From contig NZ_BBNN01000049.1 in the NCBI RefSeq assembly GCF_000829695.1, forward strand, positions 1-46,314: a stretch of 46,314 nucleotides of DNA, in the 5' to 3' direction. Below the pieces are notes generated by a model that did not search any database, was not told where the DNA came from, and was given only the letters and a program-made list of their open reading frames with translations. Shown here in pieces: positions 18,255 to 25,708 of this stretch. The translations under genes and the position numbers were made by a program. The DNA is from Streptomyces sp. NBRC 110035. GTDB taxonomy: Bacteria; Actinomycetota; Actinomycetes; Streptomycetales; Streptomycetaceae. Within the stretch, counting starts at the first letter, position 1, and each line of letters opens with the position of its first letter.

Positions 18255-20122
18255 CGGCGGCCCCCACCACGCCCGTCCGTGACAAGAGCGACAAGAACGA
18301 CAAGAACGACGCACCGCCGGCCCCGGCGGCCGGTGACCCCTTCGACCGGGACGTCCTGCCAACCCCACCGGGAGCCAGCGGCGTCCTGCTGCGCTCCCTG
18401 CTGGCACCGATGCCCGGCAGGGTCGCCCTGACGGCGCTTCTGCTGCTGCTCCAGCAGGCGGCGGTGCAGGCGGGCCCGCTGCTGGTGGCGTACGCGATCG
18501 ACCGGGGCGTACCCGCGTTCCGGTCCGCCGACCACGGGCCGCTGATCGCGGTGGCGGTGGGCTATCTGCTGTGCGCGGCGTCGGGCGGCGTGCTGCAGTA
18601 CGCGTTCATCGCCACCGCCGCCCGGGTCAGCCAGGACGTGCTGCTGGATCTGCGCGGCCGCATCTTCCGGCACGCGCAGGTACTCAGCGTCGACTTCCAC
18701 GAGCGCTACACCTCGGGCCGGCTCATCTCCCGCTCCACCACGGACGTCGAGTCGCTGCGGGAACTGCTGGAGGAGGGCCTGCAGGAGCTGGTGACGGTCA
18801 TCGTGTCCTGCGTCTACATCTCGGTGCTGCTGCTCTGGCTTGACCTCGGACTCGGCGCGGTGGCGGTGGCGTCCTTCGTCCCGCTGTACGCACTCATACG
18901 GTCGTACCGGCGGCGGGTCTCCGAGGTGTACCGGCAGCGGTCCACGGCGATCGCCGCGGTGATCGTGAAGTTCGTCGAGACGATGAACGGCATCCGCCCG
19001 GTGCGCGCCTTCCGCCGCGAGTCCGCCAACGACGCCGCGTTCCGGGAGCTGAACCGGCGGCACGAGCGGACCAACGGCGACGCGCTCCTCGAGATGGCCC
19101 GCTATGTGGTCGGCTCCCGGGTGACCGCCAACACCACGGTCGCGCTGGCCGTCCTGTGGGGCGCCCACCGGGTGGCGGAGGGGACACTCGCGCTCGGTGT
19201 GCTGGCGGCGGCGGTGCTGTACCTGCGGCGGCTGTACGACCCGATCGACCGGCTGGGCATGTTCCTGAACGCGTACCAGTCGGCGGCGGCCTCGCTGGAG
19301 AAGATCGCCGGTCTGCTGGCGCAGGTCCCGTCCGTCCCGGAGCCGGCGGCGCCCCGTGAGCTGCCGGAACTGCGGTCGGAGCACCCCGGCCGCGAGGTCG
19401 TCTTCGACGGGGTCCGCTTCGCGTACCGCACCGGCGGCGAGGTGCTGCCCCGCTTCGACCTCACCCTCCCCGCCGGGCAGACCGTCGCCGTGGTGGGCTC
19501 GACCGGCGCCGGCAAGTCGACACTGGCCAAGCTGCTCGCCCGCTTCTACGACCCCACCGACGGCCGGGTCCTGCTCGACGGCGTCGACCTGCGCGACCTG
19601 CCGGGGCCCGAGCTGCGGCGCGGGGTGGTCATGGTGACGCAGGAGGCGTTCCTGTTCTCCGGCACGGTCGCCGACAACATCGCCCTCGGCCGCCCGGAGG
19701 CCGGCCGCGCGGAGATCGAGCAGGCGGCGAAGGAGATCGGCGCGCACGACTTCATCACCTCCCTCCCGGACGGCTACGACACCGACGTACGCAAACGCGG
19801 CGGCCGCATCTCGGCCGGCCAGCGCCAACTCGTGGCCTTCGCAAGGGCGTTGCTGGCCGATCCCGCCGTACTGATCCTGGACGAGGCGACCAGCTCACTG
19901 GACATCCCCGGCGAGCGCGCGGTGCAGCGCGCGATGACGACGGTGCTGAAGGGCCGTACGGCGGTCGTCATCGCCCACCGTCTGTCCACCGTGGAGATCG
20001 CGGACCGCGTCCTGGTGATGGAACACGGCCGCATCGTGGAGGACGGTCCCCCGGCCGAACTCGTCGCGGGCACAGGCCGCTTCGCGGACCTGCACCGGGC
20101 ATGGCGGGACAGCCTGGCGTAA
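18251..20122 (+). CDS. heterodimeric ABC exporter, subunit 2 (consensus ATPase)
   Basis: This 623-residue partner of the preceding subunit starts within its stop codon, with AAGGAGGAG upstream. A charged, Asp/Lys-rich N-terminal tail precedes six membrane helices and an ATPase with Walker A GSTGAGKST (Lys422), Q-loop VTQEAFLFSG, Walker B ILILDEATSSLD (Glu545) and IAHRLST. Its signature is ISAGQRQ instead of LSGGQ. In the head-to-tail dimer this weakened signature faces the degenerate Walker B of subunit 1, while its own good Walker B faces the intact LSGGQ there, giving one active and one inactive ATP site. Confidence 0.93.
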   Translation: MTAAPTTPVRDKSDKNDKNDAPPAPAAGDPFDRDVLPTPPGASGVLLRSLLAPMPGRVALTALLLLLQQAAVQAGPLLVAYAIDRGVPAFRSADHGPLIAVAVGYLLCAASGGVLQYAFIATAARVSQDVLLDLRGRIFRHAQVLSVDFHERYTSGRLISRSTTDVESLRELLEEGLQELVTVIVSCVYISVLLLWLDLGLGAVAVASFVPLYALIRSYRRRVSEVYRQRSTAIAAVIVKFVETMNGIRPVRAFRRESANDAAFRELNRRHERTNGDALLEMARYVVGSRVTANTTVALAVLWGAHRVAEGTLALGVLAAAVLYLRRLYDPIDRLGMFLNAYQSAAASLEKIAGLLAQVPSVPEPAAPRELPELRSEHPGREVVFDGVRFAYRTGGEVLPRFDLTLPAGQTVAVVGSTGAGKSTLAKLLARFYDPTDGRVLLDGVDLRDLPGPELRRGVVMVTQEAFLFSGTVADNIALGRPEAGRAEIEQAAKEIGAHDFITSLPDGYDTDVRKRGGRISAGQRQLVAFARALLADPAVLILDEATSSLDIPGERAVQRAMTTVLKGRTAVVIAHRLSTVEIADRVLVMEHGRIVEDGPPAELVAGTGRFADLHRAWRDSLA

Positions 20123-20131
20123 CGCGCGAGC

Positions 20132-20161
20132 GGTCCCGGTGCGGGGTGCGGCACCGGGGCC
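20132..20161 (+). terminator. hairpin after the ABC exporter operon
   Basis: CCCGGTGC (20135-20142) pairs with GCACCGGG (20151-20158) around an 8-base loop, with flanking G-U extension, 13 bases past the stop of subunit 2. Confidence 0.55.
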
Positions 20162-20268
20162 GTCGGCATCGGTCGCCGTGCCGTGTCTGCCGGAAGCCTC
20201 CGGGCCCCTGGCCGGGTGTGATCGACCGCACCGGGCCGGTTGCCGTTAGCCGCCGTTAACCTGCTGCC

Positions 20269-21036
20269 ATGACCGTACATCTCGAAGTCGCCGAGGGCGT
20301 CGGCACGCTGCGCCTGGACCGCCCGCCCATGAACGCGCTGGACGTCGCCACGCAGGACCGGCTGAAGGAGCTCGCAGAGGAGATCACGCGTCGCGACGAC
20401 GTGCGTGCCGTGGTGGTCCACGGAGGGGAGAAGGTGTTCGCGGCGGGCGCGGACATCAAGGAGATGCAGGCGATGGACCACACCGCGATGGTCCTGCGCG
20501 CCCGCGCCCTGCAGGACTCCTTCACCGCAGTGGCCCGTATTCCCAAGCCGGTGGTGGCCGCGGTGACCGGCTACGCGCTCGGCGGGGGCTGCGAACTCGC
20601 GCTCTGCGCGGACTTCCGCATCGCGGGGGAGAACGCCAGGCTGGGCCAGCCCGAGATCCTGCTCGGACTGATCCCGGGGGCCGGCGGCACCCAGCGCCTG
20701 GCCCGCCTCATCGGCCCGTCCAGGGCCAAGGACCTCATCTTCACGGGCCGTCAGGTGAAGGCCGACGAGGCGTTGGCGCTGGGTCTGGTGGACCGGGTGG
20801 TGCCCGCCGCCGAGGTCTACGAGCAGGCGCACGCGTGGGCCGCGAAACTCGCGAAGGGCCCCGCGATCGCCCTGCGCGCGGCCAAGGAGGCGGTCGACAC
20901 CGGTCTGGAGACCGACATCGACACCGGCCTCACCGTCGAACGCAACTGGTTCGCGGGCCTGTTCGCCACCGAGGACCGCGAGCGGGGGGTGCGCAGCTTC
21001 GTGGAGGACGGCCCCGGCAAGGCAAGATTCCTGTGA
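20269..21036 (+). CDS. enoyl-CoA hydratase/isomerase family protein
   Basis: This 255-residue crotonase-fold enzyme probably hydrates trans-2-enoyl-CoA in beta-oxidation. The two oxyanion-hole segments FAAGADIKEM and YALGGGCELALCAD are present. So are both catalytic glutamates of true hydratases: one in GGCELA and one in GQPEILLGLIPGAGGTQR. This favours a genuine hydratase over a catalytically different crotonase. The ATG at 20269 lacks a clear Shine-Dalgarno sequence; GCCGTTA is repeated just upstream. It stands alone between the ABC operon terminator and the ATP-binding protein gene. Confidence 0.93.
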   Translation: MTVHLEVAEGVGTLRLDRPPMNALDVATQDRLKELAEEITRRDDVRAVVVHGGEKVFAAGADIKEMQAMDHTAMVLRARALQDSFTAVARIPKPVVAAVTGYALGGGCELALCADFRIAGENARLGQPEILLGLIPGAGGTQRLARLIGPSRAKDLIFTGRQVKADEALALGLVDRVVPAAEVYEQAHAWAAKLAKGPAIALRAAKEAVDTGLETDIDTGLTVERNWFAGLFATEDRERGVRSFVEDGPGKARFL

Positions 21037-21060
21037 ACCCCCCTGCGGAGGCTTGTAATT

Positions 21061-21124
21061 GACGTGACGTCTGATCCGGGTCCCTCGATGGGGTGGTTTA
21101 TGGGAGCCTTAACGCACCCTTAAG
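21061..21124 (+). promoter_or_regulatory. inverted repeats upstream of the ATP-binding protein gene
   Basis: Two small dyads lie here: GACGT-G-ACGTC (21061-21071) and CTTAA-N7-TTAAG (21108-21124). The surrounding sequence is less GC-rich than its neighbours, as expected of a promoter region for the gene starting at 21309. No standard -35/-10 pair is convincing. Confidence 0.3.
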
Positions 21125-21308
21125 CCTGTCGTGTCGAGGGAGCCTGTCGATTGCCGCGCAGCGAGCCGTCTCCGCAGGCCGAGTGGGCCGTCGGCGCTTC
21201 CGAAGTGCTAGGGGCATATGCCGCCGGGCTGCCCTGCGGTGGGGCGTGCGGGGGGCGCATTCCGCCGGAACGACCCCGGACGCCCCGCCGGACATCCATG
21301 ATGGGGGC

Positions 21309-21812
21309 ATGGCGGGGCTGGATGGCAGGGAACAGCCGCGGGGAGGCGGACGTGCGACCGCGTCGCGCTGGTCGCCGACGGTCGAGGATGAACACGCCCA
21401 GAAGGTACTGGAGTTGTTCGGCGATCCGTCACAGGCGGAGGTCCCGCTGCCGTCCCGCCCGGAGTCCGCGGCCACCGCCCGCCGGCTCACCCAGGTCGTG
21501 GTCCTGCGCCACTGGGGCCTCGGGGCGGCGATCACCGAGGACGCGGTCCTCCTCGTCTCCGAGCTCGTCGGCAACGCGGTGCGCCACACCGGCGCCCGGG
21601 TCTTCGGCCTCCGGCTGCGCCGTCGCCCCCGCTGGATCCGCGTCGAGGTCCGCGACCCGTCCCGCGGCCTGCCCTGCCTCATGCCGGTCCAGGAACTCGA
21701 CATCAGCGGACGTGGCCTCTTCCTCGTCGACGCCCTTGCCGACCGCTGGGGCGTCGACCTCCTGCCCCGGGGCAAGACGACCTGGTTCGACATGCGCATC
21801 ACCGACCGCTGA
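21309..21812 (+). CDS. HATPase-type ATP-binding regulatory protein (anti-sigma-kinase-like)
   Basis: This 167-residue single-domain GHKL ATPase resembles the many Streptomyces RsbW/SpoIIAB-like proteins. It has the N-box SELVGNAVRHTGARVFG, the G1 region VEVRDPSRGLP and the G2 region GRGLFLVDALADRWGVD. There is no membrane segment, dimerisation domain or phosphoacceptor, so it is not a full sensor kinase. It probably acts by phosphorylating or sequestering a protein partner such as an anti-sigma antagonist, which is not encoded nearby. ATG 21309 (MAGLDGREQPRGG) is chosen; the longer frame upstream runs through promoter-like DNA. Confidence 0.85.
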   Translation: MAGLDGREQPRGGGRATASRWSPTVEDEHAQKVLELFGDPSQAEVPLPSRPESAATARRLTQVVVLRHWGLGAAITEDAVLLVSELVGNAVRHTGARVFGLRLRRRPRWIRVEVRDPSRGLPCLMPVQELDISGRGLFLVDALADRWGVDLLPRGKTTWFDMRITDR

Positions 21813-22005
21813 GCCGAAGCGCCGGCCGGTGAGCGGGAGCCCACTCCTCCAGGGCGGCGCGGTCGGGGAAACCGGCGACGTTGGTGTCCACGGGGTCGTG
21901 GGTGCACTGGTGAAAGCGCCACGCCGCCTTGACGAAGACGAAGGACAGACCGTCGGTGCCGCAGGACGAGGACTGGTGCGAGCTCACACCGATGCCGCGC
22001 AGCAT
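21799..22005 (-). CDS. 68-residue hypothetical protein, convergent overlap
   Basis: A short minus-strand gene with strong third-position G/C and an excellent Shine-Dalgarno sequence (GGGAGG, five bases before ATG 22005). The product starts MLRGIGVSSHQSSSCGTDG and continues LSFVFVKAAWRFHQCTHDP, ending RPALRLSGR. I recognise no family. It has two cysteines, no signal peptide and no membrane segment. Its last 14 bases overlap the 3' end of the ATP-binding protein gene on the other strand, so the two transcripts converge. Confidence 0.6.
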   Translation of the reverse strand: MLRGIGVSSHQSSSCGTDGLSFVFVKAAWRFHQCTHDPVDTNVAGFPDRAALEEWAPAHRPALRLSGR

Positions 22006-22627
22006 GAGGCCTCCCTGAAGCACCGGTGAGGGGAGGGGAGTCGGGTGGAGCCGGAGGTGTCGGGGGAGCCGAATGGGCCACTCCTCTTGTGAATCACTCC
22101 TTCCGCCGTGGCACGGGACGCCCGCGCATGTGGTGGAAATGTCGGCTTCTCACCGTTCGGGGGACCGGCCTGCGTGACCTCACACGCCACAACGCCCCCT
22201 TGGAGTCCCTCTGGCGTCTTCTCTTCGCCATGTATTGATTACCTGGCACGAGTGAACTACCCCGAGGGCGAAGCGCTTTGGTGCGCGCCGACGGTCCGGG
22301 GCGCGGTCGCTCCGGGCGCTGCGCAGAACCCGTTGGGGGTTTGGTTCGGTGGGAGTCCTGGTGGGCCGTGGGGCCGCGGACGCACTGGCCTTTCGTGTGC
22401 CGGAGCCGCTGGAGGTGAGTGACACCGGCGGCCCCGTCGGTGTCGGTCCTCCGCAGCGCCGCCCGCTTCCGCCGCGTCTGCTCCTGGAGGCCGGTCCGTT
22501 TGCCTCATCCGGCTGCCGGTCGGCCCGGCCGGCCGGCGACAAGGTCTGGCCAAGTCCGACGCCGTTGACCGCGGGCGGCGTACGTGCCACGCGCGCGGGG
22601 GGACGAGGCCCTGATGAAAGGAGCGAC
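22006..22627. other. 622-bp region left of the T7SS-side operon; no confident gene
   Basis: It should hold the promoter of the small minus-strand gene and that of the YkgJ/SorC operon. A 7-bp hairpin GACACCG/CGGTGTC lies at 22421-22444. A plus-strand frame runs from 22349 into the YkgJ-like gene, but its sequence upstream of 22628 looks random. The 22225-22265 segment is relatively AT-rich and could be a promoter; no clear consensus is present. This is the boundary between ordinary core genes and the secretion locus. Confidence 0.5.
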
Positions 22628-23290
22628 GTGTTGACGACTGGCGGTGCGCCGCGTACACGCGCCGAATGGCATGCTGCCCGGACGGAGAACCTCTGTACCC
22701 GCGGGGCGCGCTTCGTCACCGGCTCGGACATCGCCCGCATCTCCCGGGCCCTCGCCCTGGAGCCCTGGCATGTCACACAGACCGCGCCCGCGGCCGCCGA
22801 CGATCCGACCGGGATCGTCACGGACGGCGGCCGGCGCCGGGTGAACCTCCGCCTCGCGAACGGCTCGCACGGCTGCGTCTTCCTGCTGCGCACCTCCGGT
22901 GGCCTCGGCCGCTGCGGACTCGGCGACCTCGCTCCCGTCTCGTGCCGGGCGTACCCCGCCCGTCTGGGAGACGGCACCGCCCCGGCCCCGGCGGCGGATG
23001 CCGGGCAGACCGGTGCCACGACGTCCGGTGCCACGCCGTCCGGCGGGCCCCGGCGGTGGACCGAGAAGGACCTCGACCAAAAGCTGCTGACGGAGGTCAG
23101 GAACGACTGGACGGCGGACCGCGACCACTGGTTCGAGGTCGTCAAGCGGTGGAACGCCCTGGCCGCCGAGTACGAAGGCGCCAAGCCGGCCGACGACGAA
23201 CCCGGCATCCGCGACTTCCAGCGCTACCTCCTGGAGGCGTACGCCGCCCGCGAGGCGGGCACGGCCTGGCCCGGGGAGGCGACGTCGTGA
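22628..23290 (+). CDS. YkgJ-like protein with incomplete cysteine cluster
   Basis: A 220-residue cytosolic protein starting at GTG 22628 (AAAGGAG upstream). Alignment by eye with the next gene shows the YkgJ plan: an N-terminal cysteine segment, VTGSDIARISRALAL, then CVFLLRTSGGLGRCGLG and SCRAYPARL. The family's CxxCxxxCC motif is reduced to one Cys (ENLCTRGARF), leaving about four cysteines, so metal binding may be lost or changed. A charged helical tail (DRDHWFEVVKRWNALAAEYE) follows a low-complexity Ala/Thr linker. The stop overlaps the next start by four bases (GTGA), so the two proteins are coupled and may pair. Confidence 0.7.
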   Translation: MLTTGGAPRTRAEWHAARTENLCTRGARFVTGSDIARISRALALEPWHVTQTAPAAADDPTGIVTDGGRRRVNLRLANGSHGCVFLLRTSGGLGRCGLGDLAPVSCRAYPARLGDGTAPAPAADAGQTGATTSGATPSGGPRRWTEKDLDQKLLTEVRNDWTADRDHWFEVVKRWNALAAEYEGAKPADDEPGIRDFQRYLLEAYAAREAGTAWPGEATS

Positions 23291-23841
23291 ACGGAAGCGG
23301 AGTCAATGTCGCCGGATGCGCCACCTGCACGGGCGACTGCTGCCGGAGGTACAAGGTGGGCGTCACCGCCGCCGACATGCGCAGGGTCGCCGCCGGAACC
23401 GCGCTGCACCCCGAGGAGTTCATCACCCTGCTCAAGGACGACACGGGATTCAAACTGGTCCCCGAGGGGCCGACCCTCGACCTCTACCTCGTGCGCAGGC
23501 CGGAGACCGGCGGATGCGTGTTCCTGATGGAGATCGACTCGGGCAAGGCCCGCTGCGGTGTCTACGCCCATCGACCCCTGGTGTGCAGCAACTTCCCGAC
23601 CACCCTCGAACGGGGCGCGGTCGGCATCCGACAGGACACCGTCTGCGGACCGGACTCGTGGAATCTCGCCGCCATGGAACTGACCACGTACCGGCGCGAC
23701 CTCGAACGCAACCGCGAGGCATGGGCGGAGCACCGGCGCCTGACCCGGAAGTGGAACGCCGCCGTGGAGCGGGGCGAGCGGGAGCGCACCGCCCGGGAGC
23801 TCTACGACTTCCTGCTCGGCCCCGACCGGACCGGCCGATGA
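23287..23841 (+). CDS. YkgJ family cysteine-cluster protein
   Basis: This 184-residue protein of the CxxCxxCC/YkgJ family is thought to bind zinc or iron. The full set is present: CATCTGDCC near the N-terminus, CVFLMEIDSGKARCGVYAHR and PLVCSNFP, plus VCGPDSWN. Members elsewhere have no settled function, though they occur beside protein-modifying and secretion genes. The C-terminal 60 residues are a charged helix with WNAAVERGERERTARELYDF, resembling the tail of the preceding protein. It overlaps its upstream neighbour (GTGA) and its downstream neighbour, the SorC regulator (ATGA), by four bases each: a tightly coupled three-gene unit. Confidence 0.85.
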   Translation: MNGSGVNVAGCATCTGDCCRRYKVGVTAADMRRVAAGTALHPEEFITLLKDDTGFKLVPEGPTLDLYLVRRPETGGCVFLMEIDSGKARCGVYAHRPLVCSNFPTTLERGAVGIRQDTVCGPDSWNLAAMELTTYRRDLERNREAWAEHRRLTRKWNAAVERGERERTARELYDFLLGPDRTGR

Positions 23842-24953
23842 GACTGCAGAGAGACGAGCGGCCGGACGAACGGTCGAGCGAACCTCGCGGTGGCCGGCGC
23901 GACGACCCGGTCGGGCCCTGCGAGCCGGAGGCCCCCTCCGCGCCGCTCGACCGGCTCCTCGCCGCCTCCGTCGCCCGGCGGTTCTACCTCGGCAACCAGT
24001 CGAAGGTGGAGATCGCCAAGGAGTTCGACATCAGCCGCTTCAAGGTGGCCCGCCTCCTCGACGCGGCGGTGGCCCACGACATCGTACGGATCGACATCAC
24101 CGTCCCGGCCGAGATCGACGCCCCGCTCGGGCAGGCACTGGCGGAGCGGTTCGGACTCCGGCACGCCGTTGTGGTCAACCTGACGGACGGCGAGGGCGAG
24201 GAGGGCGGCACGGCGCGCCCGGCGGGCCGGCACCGGGTCAGCCGCTGGCTCGGCACGGCGGCGGCCCAACTGCTCTCGGAGACCGCCGAGGAGGGCGACG
24301 TCATCGGGCTGGACGGCAGCCCCGAGGTGGACGCGCTCAGTGAGGCGGTCAACCGGCTGCCGCCGTGCGACGTCGTCCAGCTGACCGGAGTGCACGGACC
24401 GGACCTCGCCCGCGATCCCGCGGTTGCGGCGGTGCGCCGTACCGCCGCGGCCGGTGGCGGCCCCGCCTTCCCCCTCCACATCCCCTTCGTCCTGCCGGAC
24501 GCCGCGACCGCGACGGTCCTCAGGAGCCAGCCGGCCGTCGCCGGAACGGCGCACCGCTTCGGCCGCATCACCCGGGCCGTCGTCGGCATCGGCGCGTGGG
24601 GCGCCGGCCTGTCGACGATGTACGACGCCCTGGGCGACGCGGAACGCGAGACGTACCGGGCGTCCGGCGCGTGCGCCGATGTGGCCGGCCATGTCCTCGA
24701 CGCGTCCGGCGAGGTGATCCACACGGAGCTGAACGCCCGCATGATCTGCGTGAGCGCCGCCGAACTCCGTGCCGTGCCCGAGCTGATCGGCGTCTCGGGC
24801 GGTGCGCGGAGCGCCGAGGCGATCCGCGCAGTCCTGAAGTCCGGCCTGCTCACCTCGGTCGTCACCGACACGACGACCGCCCGCCGTCTGCTGTGGCACG
24901 ACGGCGCGGACGACACGGCGCGGACGGTCTCGTCGCCCCGAACCACCGAATGA
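23838..24953 (+). CDS. SorC family transcriptional regulator
   Basis: This 371-residue DNA-binding regulator has a disordered charged N-terminus, then a helix-turn-helix (FYLGNQSKVEIAKEFDISR, about residues 50-80) and the SorC sugar-binding domain with the conserved end GACADVAGHVLDASGEV, LNARMICVSAAELR and VSGGARSAEAIRAVLKSG. Relatives bind phosphorylated sugars or other metabolites and act as tetramers. The usual GxxWG segment near the phosphate site reads VIGLDGSPEVDAL here, so the ligand may differ. It is translationally coupled to the YkgJ pair and lies upstream of the secretion genes, which makes it the obvious local regulator. Confidence 0.88.
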   Translation: MRLQRDERPDERSSEPRGGRRDDPVGPCEPEAPSAPLDRLLAASVARRFYLGNQSKVEIAKEFDISRFKVARLLDAAVAHDIVRIDITVPAEIDAPLGQALAERFGLRHAVVVNLTDGEGEEGGTARPAGRHRVSRWLGTAAAQLLSETAEEGDVIGLDGSPEVDALSEAVNRLPPCDVVQLTGVHGPDLARDPAVAAVRRTAAAGGGPAFPLHIPFVLPDAATATVLRSQPAVAGTAHRFGRITRAVVGIGAWGAGLSTMYDALGDAERETYRASGACADVAGHVLDASGEVIHTELNARMICVSAAELRAVPELIGVSGGARSAEAIRAVLKSGLLTSVVTDTTTARRLLWHDGADDTARTVSSPRTTE

Positions 24954-24961
24954 GGACAGCA

Positions 24962-25708
24962 ATGACCCAGCAGGGCACCGGCAGTGCCGTCGCCGTGAGC
25001 GAGCCGACGGCACCGGAGGGCACGGGCCCGGGCGCGGGCGCGGAGCTTCCGCCCGTGCCCGACGACATCCGTGAGGCCGGCCGGCTCGCCCCGGACCACT
25101 GGCTGGGGGCCGTCGATCCGATGTGGTCCGGTCAGGAGCGGCCGCCGCGGTGGGCGATGCCCGGCCGCTGGCGGTCCGGCCTCGACGGCGAGATCGTCGA
25201 GTGGGAGGAGAACCCCGACTACCGGCCGTCCCCCCTCGCGCTCGGCTGGCCCGAACCGGAGGACGAGGTGGACCACGCCGTCCAGCTCGCCTCGGCCGGC
25301 TACGGGCCCGGCGAGGCGGTGCCGGCCGCGCTCGTGGGCCGTGAGGTCGCCGTGCTGACCGGGCCGGACGGCGGTCCGCTGAGCGCCGCGACCCCGGAGG
25401 GGACCCCCGTCGTACCGGTGTTCACCTCGCCCGCGTTCCTGCACACCGCGGGGCGCCTGGCCTTCGAACTCGTCGGCGTCGCCGACCTCGTGCCGCGGAT
25501 TCCCGAGGGGCACGCGCTCTATCTGAACCCCTCGGCCGCGGTGGGCATGCTGCTGGACGTCGACGCCGTACGCGACGCGATCCGATCGGGCACGGAGGAC
25601 GGAGCGGACGTACGCGGGCTGTCCGGAGAGCGGCAGAGCGGTGTGCGGCAGCGGCCCGCGCGGGTGCTGACCGAGGCCGTTCACCCGGTACGGGGGACGG
25701 ACGCGTGA
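24962..25708 (+). CDS. SseB-like type VII secretion-associated protein
   Basis: This 248-residue soluble protein resembles the actinomycete T7SS-associated proteins with an SseB N-terminal-type domain: REAGRLAPDHWLGAVDP, RPPRWAMPGRWRSGLDGEIV and YRPSPLALGWPEPEDEVD, then an SseB-like block with GTPVVPVFTSPAFLHTAG and LPVGHALY-type residues (IPEGHALYLNPSAAVGM). The SseB name comes from a secretion protein of a different system and does not show function. ATG 24962 follows GAGGACAGCA, eight bases after the SorC stop. Its stop overlaps the next start by four bases (GTGA), so it is coupled to the large protein that follows. Confidence 0.8.
   Translation: MTQQGTGSAVAVSEPTAPEGTGPGAGAELPPVPDDIREAGRLAPDHWLGAVDPMWSGQERPPRWAMPGRWRSGLDGEIVEWEENPDYRPSPLALGWPEPEDEVDHAVQLASAGYGPGEAVPAALVGREVAVLTGPDGGPLSAATPEGTPVVPVFTSPAFLHTAGRLAFELVGVADLVPRIPEGHALYLNPSAAVGMLLDVDAVRDAIRSGTEDGADVRGLSGERQSGVRQRPARVLTEAVHPVRGTDA

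Noticed and set aside
22349..22627. N-terminal extension of the first YkgJ-like protein
   Set aside because: The extra sequence is low complexity, while GTG 22628 has AAAGGAG upstream and begins the conserved part.
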